The notes under the pieces are model-generated. The model was given only the letters and a program-made list of their open reading frames with translations. It was not told the DNA's origin and did not search any database. A DNA stretch of 64,000 nucleotides from CAZSSH01 sp964609825. GTDB lineage: Bacteria > Verrucomicrobiota > Lentisphaeria > Victivallales > Victivallaceae. Every line of letters starts with the position of its first letter. Position 1 is the first letter of the stretch. The translations under genes were made by a program, and so were the position numbers. The DNA is taken from contig CAZSSH010000011.1 in assembly GCA_964609825.1 (NCBI GenBank), forward strand, positions 1 to 64,000, read 5' to 3'. Of this stretch, positions 26,376-34,552 are shown piece after piece.

Positions 26376-29300
26376 ATGATGAAACAACTGATGACTTGGT
26401 TACTTTTTGGGGGATTGGCCGTGACGCTTGCCGCGGCGGACATTGTATCTTCCAAGGATCTGAAAACAGCATGGGGTTCGGGCAAAATCGCCCGTGCCGA
26501 CGAGAGTGGCGTTGCCGTTAGCTCCATCGATGAAAACGGCCCGGCGGCGCTCAATGCCTTTAACGGCGAGTTGGTGCCCGAGTCGGAGTACACTTTCCGC
26601 TTTGCCGCCCGCGGCAATGTCAAGCTGCAAGTGATGGTCAATTTTACGGTGGACGGCAAAGGTCAGCGGCAGGACTTGGTATTGCCGACCTTGCTGGCTC
26701 CCGATCGCGACAAGGAGTTCTCCGGAAAATTCAAAGTGCCGGCCAATTGCTCGCGTCTCGCGCTGGATATTTTTGCCTTTAAACAAACAGGGGAATTTAC
26801 CGTCCGTGATTTTGTGCTTTCCGGCATGCCCAAGCTGCCGACGACAATGGTGATGGACGAGTTTTTCCGCAAAGGTGAGCTCATCAACTCGGTTTTTTCG
26901 GAAACCGTCCCGGCCGGATGGACGCCTTACCGTGCCAACGGCGCCGCCAAAGACGCGCCGACGGGCGGTTTGAGTAAGGTTCGTCCGCTTGTCCGCGCCG
27001 ATTTTTACTCGCTCGCCATCCCGGCTGCGACCGCGGGCTCGGCGGGCTGGGTCAGTCGCCCGGTGCCGCTGTACCGTCCGTTGCGCCCCCTGGCGATGAC
27101 TGTCCAGTACTCCGGCAACAACGGTTACCGCAACAATCAAGGGGTAGTGCTGCTTAATTACCTTGACAAGGCCAACAAAGTCGTCAAAACCGAGGAGTTG
27201 CGTCTGCCCGCTCCGGCCGGTGACAAATACACTACTTTTACTGCTGCAATTAAGCCCGAAATGATCCCTGATGGGGCCGAGAGTTTCACGGTGGCGCTGA
27301 CCACGGCCAACACAGCGGCCGATGCGGCGGGTGAGCTGTTGTACGGCTTGGTGCGCATCCAATTGCCGGTGACGCCGGGCACGTTTGCCAAAATCCGTGG
27401 GAGCAAATATGCCAACTGGTTTACCGTCGGCGATGTTGTTTCCTTTCGGGCCGAGGGCGAGCTTCCCGCCGGGGCGAGCAAGATTGTAGGGCGCGTATTT
27501 GACGAGCAAAACAATCAGGTTGCCGAAATCGCGGTGCCCCCGGGTGAAATGACGGCGGGCAAATGGGTGCTGCCGTCGCCCAAACCGGGGTTATACGAGG
27601 TGGAGTTCTCCGCCGTGACGCCAAAAGGGGAAATTTTGCTGGGTGATGAGTATATGGAACGCGCGCCAAACAATCAGATTGCCTTGTTTGAGCGCAAGCA
27701 CCACGCTTTTCAGATAATTCCCCCGCGTGATGCAGAGTATCCGGCCGGAAAACTCTTCGGCTACCAGCTCAACGCCGCCAAAAGCGCGATGAATTACCGG
27801 CAGGACAACGAAGTCAAAGCGATCAAAGCCGCCGGCGGGACGTTTGCCAGATTTCACATCACCTGGTTTGACATTGAGCCCGAAAAAGGCAAATTTGACT
27901 GGGAGGCCGTCGATTACTTTGTCAACAAATGCGTCGAGGCCAAGGTTCGGCCGGTACTCTGTTTTTACGGTACGCCGCGCTGGGCTTCCAATACCCCTGA
28001 CGACACGCGCTATGTAGTCCACGTCTGGGCGTACAATGCCTATGCGCCGCGCGATTTGGCCGACTGGCAAAATTTTGTGACCAAACTCGTCGAGCGCTAT
28101 CGCGACCGGGTCGATACTTTTGAGGTGTGGAATGAGCCGCATATGCGCAACTACAGCTGCTATTGGCACGACACCCCCGAGAATTTTGTGGCGATGCTCA
28201 AAAGTGCCTACGAAACCATCAAACAGCTTGAACCTGCCGCCGACGTCTGGATTGGCGGGATCGGCATGCGTTATCTCCCCTTTTACGACCGGATCATCGA
28301 GCTCGGGGCCGGGAAATACTTTGACAAACTTGCCTTGCACGGGCACGGGGTTTCTCCGTCGCCGTTTTATCTCATTGACAAAAAGTACAACTCCCCGACT
28401 CACCCGTGGGTGGACTCGGAGTGGCACGCCAGTTTAATCCGCTACACCGACCCCGCTTACAAGCTTAACGAAAACCAGCGGACGGTCCGCATGATGCTCG
28501 ATTTGTTTTCGCAAATCAAGCAGGGGGCCGGGCAAATCGCCTTTTTTGAGCCCTTTAACTTGGTGGAAAAAGAGGCGCTGGAGCTTCACAGCAAGGGCGG
28601 CGCGCCGTTGAATCACGCCTCCGGGATTTTTCGCAACAAGCCTTACAATCAGCCCTTGTTGGGCGCCTCGGTAATGGCCAATTTTGGCCGGATGGTGTCG
28701 GGCGAGGTCAAGGCGCTGGGCGAGTATCGTTTCGGCAATCAAAAGGCGATGCTTTTTGAGAGCGGCATGGGCAAACTTTTGGTCGTCTGGCAGGAGGGGA
28801 GTCAAGCCGAGGCAGTTGAGCCAGCCCTCGCCGGGGCCATCGCATCGGCCAAGGTTGAGTCGCAGACCGGCAACGCGGTTGCCGACCCGGCCAAGCTGGT
28901 GCTGCAACCCTTTACCATGTACTTTGCACTCAAGCCGCAAGTCCCGGGCGACTGGGTGACGGCGGCCAACGTGCTCAAGGCCGACCGCGTCAAATTGGAG
29001 CTGGAGCACAAAGTTGCCGGGGGCTATATGGATCAACCGCTGTTTGACGGAAAGGGCAAACTTTTGAGCTCGATCAAGTGGAATGAAGCGAAGAAAAACT
29101 TCAATTTTGCCGCGTTTCCGACACCCTTCCAAAAACCGGTGCGCTTTGCCCTCGCTTTGACTGACCGCGAATTTTATCTCGTGGTGGAGGCCACCGAGGA
29201 CACTTATCTGCCGATCGGCTCCGGGCCCAATATGTGGCAGGGCGACAGCGTCGAGTTTGCAATTGACTCCACCCGTGAGGGCTATGCCGACGACCGGTTG

Positions 29301-29642
29301 GAATTCATTGCCGGGGGTGAACTTGCCGCGCCCGAGCTTGTCAAAACCAAAAATCCGAGTTTGGTGGGTGACTTGCCGACCGACTGGACTCCCGAAAACG
29401 TGGCGGTGCGCAACGGGCAGTATAAGATCGTCCGCGACGGCAAGGTGACGCGCTATTTGATTAAAATGCCGGTTTCCGAATTGTACCCGATGGTGCCCAA
29501 GGCGGGCGACCCCTTGCGCTTTGCATTGCAGGTCAACGAAAACGACGGCAAAAACCGCATCGGTACGGTACAGTGGGGCGGCGGAATCTTGACCGGCAAA
29601 GATCCGGTGCAATACGGCGACTTGAAATTGATCGGTAAATAA
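26376..29642 (+). CDS. Secreted multidomain GH39-like glycoside hydrolase with C-terminal CBM9-like module (second paralogue)
   Basis: A protein of 1088 residues with the same domain order as the gene at 21212. The start at 26376 (MMKQLMTWLLFGGLAVTLAAA, a signal peptide) follows GGGAGAGAG; 26379 is equally possible, and the frame from 26340 is unlikely because it lacks an export signal. Two lectin-like modules occupy ~20-335, a strand-rich domain ~340-430, the GH-A barrel ~450-750 with EVWNEPHM (acid/base Glu587) and DSEWHAS (nucleophile Glu682), and a CBM9-like module the last ~200 residues (WQGDSVEFAID). WIGGIGMRYLPFYDRIIELGAGK is shared word for word with the third paralogue, so those two are the closest pair. 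Confidence 0.75.
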   Translation: MMKQLMTWLLFGGLAVTLAAADIVSSKDLKTAWGSGKIARADESGVAVSSIDENGPAALNAFNGELVPESEYTFRFAARGNVKLQVMVNFTVDGKGQRQDLVLPTLLAPDRDKEFSGKFKVPANCSRLALDIFAFKQTGEFTVRDFVLSGMPKLPTTMVMDEFFRKGELINSVFSETVPAGWTPYRANGAAKDAPTGGLSKVRPLVRADFYSLAIPAATAGSAGWVSRPVPLYRPLRPLAMTVQYSGNNGYRNNQGVVLLNYLDKANKVVKTEELRLPAPAGDKYTTFTAAIKPEMIPDGAESFTVALTTANTAADAAGELLYGLVRIQLPVTPGTFAKIRGSKYANWFTVGDVVSFRAEGELPAGASKIVGRVFDEQNNQVAEIAVPPGEMTAGKWVLPSPKPGLYEVEFSAVTPKGEILLGDEYMERAPNNQIALFERKHHAFQIIPPRDAEYPAGKLFGYQLNAAKSAMNYRQDNEVKAIKAAGGTFARFHITWFDIEPEKGKFDWEAVDYFVNKCVEAKVRPVLCFYGTPRWASNTPDDTRYVVHVWAYNAYAPRDLADWQNFVTKLVERYRDRVDTFEVWNEPHMRNYSCYWHDTPENFVAMLKSAYETIKQLEPAADVWIGGIGMRYLPFYDRIIELGAGKYFDKLALHGHGVSPSPFYLIDKKYNSPTHPWVDSEWHASLIRYTDPAYKLNENQRTVRMMLDLFSQIKQGAGQIAFFEPFNLVEKEALELHSKGGAPLNHASGIFRNKPYNQPLLGASVMANFGRMVSGEVKALGEYRFGNQKAMLFESGMGKLLVVWQEGSQAEAVEPALAGAIASAKVESQTGNAVADPAKLVLQPFTMYFALKPQVPGDWVTAANVLKADRVKLELEHKVAGGYMDQPLFDGKGKLLSSIKWNEAKKNFNFAAFPTPFQKPVRFALALTDREFYLVVEATEDTYLPIGSGPNMWQGDSVEFAIDSTREGYADDRLEFIAGGELAAPELVKTKNPSLVGDLPTDWTPENVAVRNGQYKIVRDGKVTRYLIKMPVSELYPMVPKAGDPLRFALQVNENDGKNRIGTVQWGGGILTGKDPVQYGDLKLIGK

Positions 29643-29662
29643 TTAAAATAAGGAGAAATGAC

Positions 29663-32473
29663 GTGAAAAAACTATTGATGGCAGCGGTGCTCGGCGGTCT
29701 GACCGCGCTTGCGGCGGAAACACCTGCACCGTTATTGGTGGTGCAGGAAGAGTTTTGGAATGGCGACCGAATCAATGATGTCCCCTCCAAAACCGTCCCG
29801 GCGGGATGGGTGTTTTATGGAGAAAATGTTGAAAAAGGGGGGCTTGATACCAACGTTTCGCGTTCTGCCGACAAGTCGCTCAAAGTGGCGGCAACGACGG
29901 TTGGCGAGTGCGGTTATCTCAACCACATTTTGCCGGTGGTCGACAGAAAGCGGGCAATGGATCTTTCGCTTTTTTACAACGTCTCGGCGGATTATGTCGG
30001 CAATACGCCGTTTTTGGCCGTCAATTATTTTGATGACAAAGATCAGCTGATTTCATCGCAAAAGTATCCGCTCGCGGTGGCCGAAAAAGGGAAATTTGTC
30101 AATTTTACATGCAAGCTCAATGACCGGATGCCCGTTAATGCCAAAAAATTCCAGCTTGCTCTGGGAAGCAAAGCCGACGGCGTCAACGGCAAGGGTGCGG
30201 TGTATTTTGACAGCATCAAAGTTGAGCTGGGCCCTTCGGCAGGGACCGCCGCTATGCTGCGCGGCGTCAATGACGGCAACTGGTACAAGATGGGCGAAAG
30301 CGTTGGCTTTAAAGTCAGCGGAAAACTTCCCGACGGCGCGACCGGACTTGCCGGCACGGTGTACGACAGCAACGGAGCCTTGGTCAAGAAAGTGGAGTCA
30401 GGTAAAGAATTGTGGTCGTGGCAGCCCGATTCCCCGGGTTTTTACCAGATTGCTTTTTCCGCCAAGACGCCAGCCGGGGAAATTCCGCTGGTGGAGGAGT
30501 TTGTCGAGCGTGCGTGGGTCAACAACATTGCCGCCGTGTACCCCTTGGATAAAGTCAATGTGGTGGTTACTTCCGATGCCAAACGCGACACCCGCAACCT
30601 GATGGGCTATCAGCTTGACTGCTTTAAGGGGTCGCAAAAAGCCTACGGCGACCGGCAGGTGAAAACCGCCGCCATGCTCGGCGGGAGCTGGGCCCGTATG
30701 CATGTCCAATGGGCCGAGGTCGAGCCCGAAAAAGGCAAGTACGACTGGACGTTTCTCGACTATTATGTGGACAAATGCCTTGAAAATAACTTGCAGCCGG
30801 TGGTCGGCTTTTTCGGCACGCCCAAGTGGGCGTCCAGTAAACCCGATGACATGCGCTATCTGATTTGCGTCTGGGGTTACACCGCCTGGGCGCCCAAAGA
30901 CATGGCCGACTGGGACAATTTTGTGACGGCGCTGGTAACGCGCTACAAGGGCAAGGTCAACACCTATGAGGTGTGGAATGAGCCGCATCTCCCCGGTTTC
31001 AGCTGCTTTTGGGTGGATACTCCGGAGAAATACACCGAGATGTTGCAGCGCGCCTATGCCGTCATCAAAAAGAATCAACCGGAGGCCGACGTCTGGATCG
31101 GCGGCATCGGCATGCGCTATTTGCCGTTTTACGACCGGATCATCGAGCTTGGGGCGGGCAAATCCTTTGACACCTTGGCCTTGCATGGTCACGGCGTCAA
31201 CCCCAACGAATTTTTTGCGATTGATAAAAAATACAAGTCGCCGACCCACAAATGGGCCAACTCGGAGTGGCACGCCTCACTCCTGCGCTGGGGTGACGGG
31301 ACGTACAAGCTCAATGAAAATATGCGCAACATCCGCATGCTGATTGATTTACTCAAGCAGATCAACTACGGCGTCACCAAAATTGCCTTTTTTGAAACCT
31401 ACAATTTGGTAGAAAAAGAGTCGCTGGAGCTCTACAGCGTCCGCGGCAAAGAGCCAATGGCGCATACCTCGGGGTTGTTTCGCCGCAAGCCCGTCATCCA
31501 GCCCATGCTGGGAGCGGCGGTGATGTATCAATTCTCCGGCCTGGTCGGTGAAAATGCGAAAATCACCGGCGAATACTGGTTCGGCAAACAAAAAGCCGTC
31601 GGTGTCACCAGTGACGCGGGCAAAATCATCATTATTTGGCAGGAAACCGACGCTCCGCAAAAGTTCAACGATGAGCTCGCAGCGATGGTCAAAGGCAAAG
31701 CGATGGTGAGTTGGGACGGCAAAAAATTCCAGATAGACGGATTGCTGCAACCCAATGTCATGTATTTTGTCCGTGATGCCGAGGTCCCGATTGCCCGCAA
31801 AGCCGACAAAGGGGTGCTGGCCGTCGGTCGTCAAAAGCTCACTCTTGCCGGGCCCAAGGGCAATTACGGCAGCAAACCTCTGATCTCCGAGACGGGCAAG
31901 CTTATTTTTGACAATGCCCAGTGGACCACCACCGACTGGCAAAAGGATTTGGCCGACGGTCAAACCTTGCCCGAGCGCAAACCTAAATTTGCGATGAGCA
32001 TCGTCGGCAACAATCTCGAGCTGGTGATCGATGCCCCGGATGACAAACACAACCAAAGCAACAACGGTTTTAAAATGTACGAGGGCGACGGCTTGCAGTT
32101 TGCCTTTGACACCACGGGCGAGGGTTACTATGCCGACGCGATTGAGTTTCAGATGGCCTTGACCCCCAAAGGGCCGGAGCTCCTGAAGCAAACATCGCCG
32201 AGTTTGGTCGGCGACATCCCGACCAACTGGACGGCAGCCGGGCTCACGGTCAAGACGGCCAAAATGTGGGTCGAGAGGACCGACAGCCGCACCCGTTATT
32301 TGTTGCAAATTCCCTTGACCGAGCTCTACCCGATGGTTGTGAAGCCCGGGCAGCCGCTGCGTTTCAGCTTGTTGATTAACGAAAATGACGGCAGCAAACG
32401 CGTCGGCTACTATCGCTGGGGCGACGGCATTGGCAAAGACAAAGACCCCGTGTACTACGGCACCTTGCGTTAA
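29663..32473 (+). CDS. Secreted multidomain GH39-like glycoside hydrolase, shorter third paralogue
   Basis: A protein of 936 residues starting with GTG at 29663, seven bases after AGGAG; an ATG at 29658 in another frame stops at once. A signal peptide (MKKLLMAAVLGGLTALAAE) is followed by only one lectin-like module (~25-190), so the first module of the two paralogues upstream is missing. Then come a strand-rich domain, the GH-A barrel with EVWNEPHL (acid/base Glu440) and NSEWHAS (nucleophile Glu535), and a CBM9-like end (YEGDGLQFAFD). It closes the cluster, 22 bases before a strong terminator. Close similarity to the gene at 26376 in the barrel points to duplication. Confidence 0.75.
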   Translation: MKKLLMAAVLGGLTALAAETPAPLLVVQEEFWNGDRINDVPSKTVPAGWVFYGENVEKGGLDTNVSRSADKSLKVAATTVGECGYLNHILPVVDRKRAMDLSLFYNVSADYVGNTPFLAVNYFDDKDQLISSQKYPLAVAEKGKFVNFTCKLNDRMPVNAKKFQLALGSKADGVNGKGAVYFDSIKVELGPSAGTAAMLRGVNDGNWYKMGESVGFKVSGKLPDGATGLAGTVYDSNGALVKKVESGKELWSWQPDSPGFYQIAFSAKTPAGEIPLVEEFVERAWVNNIAAVYPLDKVNVVVTSDAKRDTRNLMGYQLDCFKGSQKAYGDRQVKTAAMLGGSWARMHVQWAEVEPEKGKYDWTFLDYYVDKCLENNLQPVVGFFGTPKWASSKPDDMRYLICVWGYTAWAPKDMADWDNFVTALVTRYKGKVNTYEVWNEPHLPGFSCFWVDTPEKYTEMLQRAYAVIKKNQPEADVWIGGIGMRYLPFYDRIIELGAGKSFDTLALHGHGVNPNEFFAIDKKYKSPTHKWANSEWHASLLRWGDGTYKLNENMRNIRMLIDLLKQINYGVTKIAFFETYNLVEKESLELYSVRGKEPMAHTSGLFRRKPVIQPMLGAAVMYQFSGLVGENAKITGEYWFGKQKAVGVTSDAGKIIIIWQETDAPQKFNDELAAMVKGKAMVSWDGKKFQIDGLLQPNVMYFVRDAEVPIARKADKGVLAVGRQKLTLAGPKGNYGSKPLISETGKLIFDNAQWTTTDWQKDLADGQTLPERKPKFAMSIVGNNLELVIDAPDDKHNQSNNGFKMYEGDGLQFAFDTTGEGYYADAIEFQMALTPKGPELLKQTSPSLVGDIPTNWTAAGLTVKTAKMWVERTDSRTRYLLQIPLTELYPMVVKPGQPLRFSLLINENDGSKRVGYYRWGDGIGKDKDPVYYGTLR

Positions 32474-32494
32474 AAAAAACATGCCCCTTTCCGA

Positions 32495-32532
32495 GCCGTC
32501 CGGTGAAATCATTTTGCCGGGCGGCTTTTTTT
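32495..32532 (+). terminator. Strong intrinsic terminator of the carbohydrate cluster
   Basis: GCCGTCCGG (32495-32503) pairs with CCGGGCGGC (32517-32525), nine base pairs with one G-T, across a 13-base loop and is followed by seven T. A run of A lies before it at 32472-32479. It closes the unit that starts at the promoter at 19224. Confidence 0.85.
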
Positions 32533-32534
32533 GC

Positions 32535-32563
32535 TTGTATTTTGACCTCGATCATGATATATT
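32535..32563 (+). promoter_or_regulatory. Promoter for the serine hydrolase gene
   Basis: TTGTAT (32535-32540), a 17-base spacer and TATATT (32558-32563), directly after the terminator. The ribosome site AGGAGA follows at 32574, so the untranslated leader would be short. Confidence 0.5.
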
Positions 32564-32587
32564 GGAGAAAAAAAGGAGACGAGATTG

Positions 32588-34552
32588 ATGAAACAATGGT
32601 TGTTGCTGGCGGTCGGTTTATGGTGTTTGGCGGTCAATGCGGAGCAATTGATGCTGGAGCGTGCCAAGCCTTCGGCGGCGGGGGTGTCGCCGGAGGCGGT
32701 GGCGCAATGTCTGCAATTTTGGCAGACAATGTATCAAAAGAGCGACGACCCGCTGGTGGGCTCAATGCACGGTTTTTTGCTGGTGCGCCATCAAAAGGTA
32801 GTGGCAGAGGGGTATTTTGCGCCGTTTCGCGAGGATATCCCGCACAATCTTTTCAGCGGCACCAAAAGTTTTACCGCAACTGCCGTCGGCTTTGCGCTTC
32901 AGGAAAATTTGCTCCGATTGGATGATCCGGTCATCAAATTTTTTCCGGAGCAATGCCCCAAGGCGATTTCCCCTGAGTTGGCTGGCTTGACTGTCCGCGA
33001 TTTATTGACCATGCAGAGCGGCTATACGGTCGATTTGGCCAAACCGATGCTCGATGCAGCCGACCCGGTGACGGGATTCTTGTCCGTCGAGCTTAAAAAC
33101 AAGCCCGGCAGCAAATTTATGTACAACAACGGCGCGAGTCACCTGCTCTCGGTGATCATCACCAAAGTTACCGGGATGTCGGAGGAGGATTATCTCAAAC
33201 CCCGGTTGTTCGTCCCGTTGGGGTTCGGCGAATACTCTTGGGAAAAAGACAAGTCGGGCAACTCGCTGGGCGGTTGGGGCCTCTATTTGACGAGCGAAGA
33301 CTTTGCCAAATTTGCTCTCTTTTACTTAAACCACGGTCAATGGGACGGCAAACAGTTGCTCAGCGCCGATTATTGCCAAATGGCGACCACGCGCCAGACC
33401 GCGGATTTGCCGGACAATCCGTCTTACGGCTTTCAATTCTGGATCGGGCCGGGGCAGAATTACCGCGCCGCCGGATTTCTCGGGCAGTTTGCCGTGGTAA
33501 TGCCGGAGGCCGACGCGGTGTTGATCGTTTTTGCCGGGACCAAGCTTGACCGCAAAATATTGACTCCGGTCAACGACATTTTGCTCCCGTCCATGCTCGG
33601 GAACGCCGCCGCCGGGAGTGACGATGCGCTTGCCGGTTTGCTGAGCGGTTTGCAACTTGAGCGCTTTATGGGGAGCGACCGCGGGCGGTTTGCGCCGGGA
33701 TCGGTCGTCGAGCTCGTCATGGATGCGGTCGATGGCAAAACGCAGACGGTCAAACTTACTTTTACCCGGGAGGGGTGCAAGAGTGAGATTGACGGCAACG
33801 CGCAGATCTTCGGTTACGCCCGGTGGGTCAAAGGCGAGATTGCCCCCGAGTATCGGAGCAAAGTTCGTGCCAAGAGTGAAATCTGGAACCGCGCGTACTG
33901 GGTGAGTCCCGATGAGCTGGTGTTGGATCAACTTTTGATCGACGACCCGTATCAGGATGTTTACCGTCTCCGGTTTGACGTCGACACCGTGACCGTGACG
34001 CATCAGGAGTGGTACCGTGACGAGCCCAAAATCGAGCACGGGTCCTGGCGCTTGCTCAAAGGAAGTGAGAATTTAAGCGCACTGCATCCCAACTGCGGGG
34101 AAATTTTGCTCGAAAAAACACAGTTTTCTGCTGACGATTTGAAACTCAAATTTGACGATAAGACCGCGGATTGCCGCTTGCTTGGCGGCATCGCCGAGAT
34201 CCGGCGCAATGACGACCCGGCCAAGCGGCAAAATATTACTTTGGCTTATCCGTGTCAATTGAAATTATTGCCCGGCTTGCGTTACCGTCTGCAAATTGAG
34301 CTTGTCGCCGATCAGCCGCTGACCGTGGCGGCGGCGGTGCAAACCTTTGACGGCGAATTGTTGGCCGACTCCAACATGCTCGAGCGCGTCCGAAGCGGCA
34401 AGGCGGGAGAAACGATTGCCTTTGATTTCACTTTTGTCGTCACCAAAGTTGTGGACGGCGAGTTGCTGCTGCCCGCTTTGATGCTCGGCAATGCCGCCAA
34501 CGGTACCAAAGTCGAGCTTCAAAAAATCCGGCTCACCGCGGCCAAAATTTAG
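32588..34552 (+). CDS. Secreted beta-lactamase-fold serine hydrolase (AmpC/esterase family)
   Basis: A protein of 654 residues with a signal peptide (MKQWLLLAVGLWCLAVNA). Residues ~20-340 match the class C beta-lactamase / D-Ala-D-Ala carboxypeptidase fold: FSGTKSFTA gives nucleophile Ser90 and Lys93, FMYNNGASHLLS gives the Tyr-X-Asn element, and GFLGQ sits where the third motif is expected. The C-terminal ~300 residues are beta-rich and unrecognised. Family members include esterases and peptidases, so true beta-lactamase activity should not be assumed. The ATG at 32588 is preferred over the TTG at 32585 because AGGAGA is 8 bases upstream. It overlaps convergent uvrA by 4 bases. Confidence 0.8.
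   Translation: MKQWLLLAVGLWCLAVNAEQLMLERAKPSAAGVSPEAVAQCLQFWQTMYQKSDDPLVGSMHGFLLVRHQKVVAEGYFAPFREDIPHNLFSGTKSFTATAVGFALQENLLRLDDPVIKFFPEQCPKAISPELAGLTVRDLLTMQSGYTVDLAKPMLDAADPVTGFLSVELKNKPGSKFMYNNGASHLLSVIITKVTGMSEEDYLKPRLFVPLGFGEYSWEKDKSGNSLGGWGLYLTSEDFAKFALFYLNHGQWDGKQLLSADYCQMATTRQTADLPDNPSYGFQFWIGPGQNYRAAGFLGQFAVVMPEADAVLIVFAGTKLDRKILTPVNDILLPSMLGNAAAGSDDALAGLLSGLQLERFMGSDRGRFAPGSVVELVMDAVDGKTQTVKLTFTREGCKSEIDGNAQIFGYARWVKGEIAPEYRSKVRAKSEIWNRAYWVSPDELVLDQLLIDDPYQDVYRLRFDVDTVTVTHQEWYRDEPKIEHGSWRLLKGSENLSALHPNCGEILLEKTQFSADDLKLKFDDKTADCRLLGGIAEIRRNDDPAKRQNITLAYPCQLKLLPGLRYRLQIELVADQPLTVAAAVQTFDGELLADSNMLERVRSGKAGETIAFDFTFVVTKVVDGELLLPALMLGNAANGTKVELQKIRLTAAKI

Noticed and set aside
28434..29612. 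392-codon minus-strand frame
   Set aside because: Shadow of the second hydrolase paralogue.
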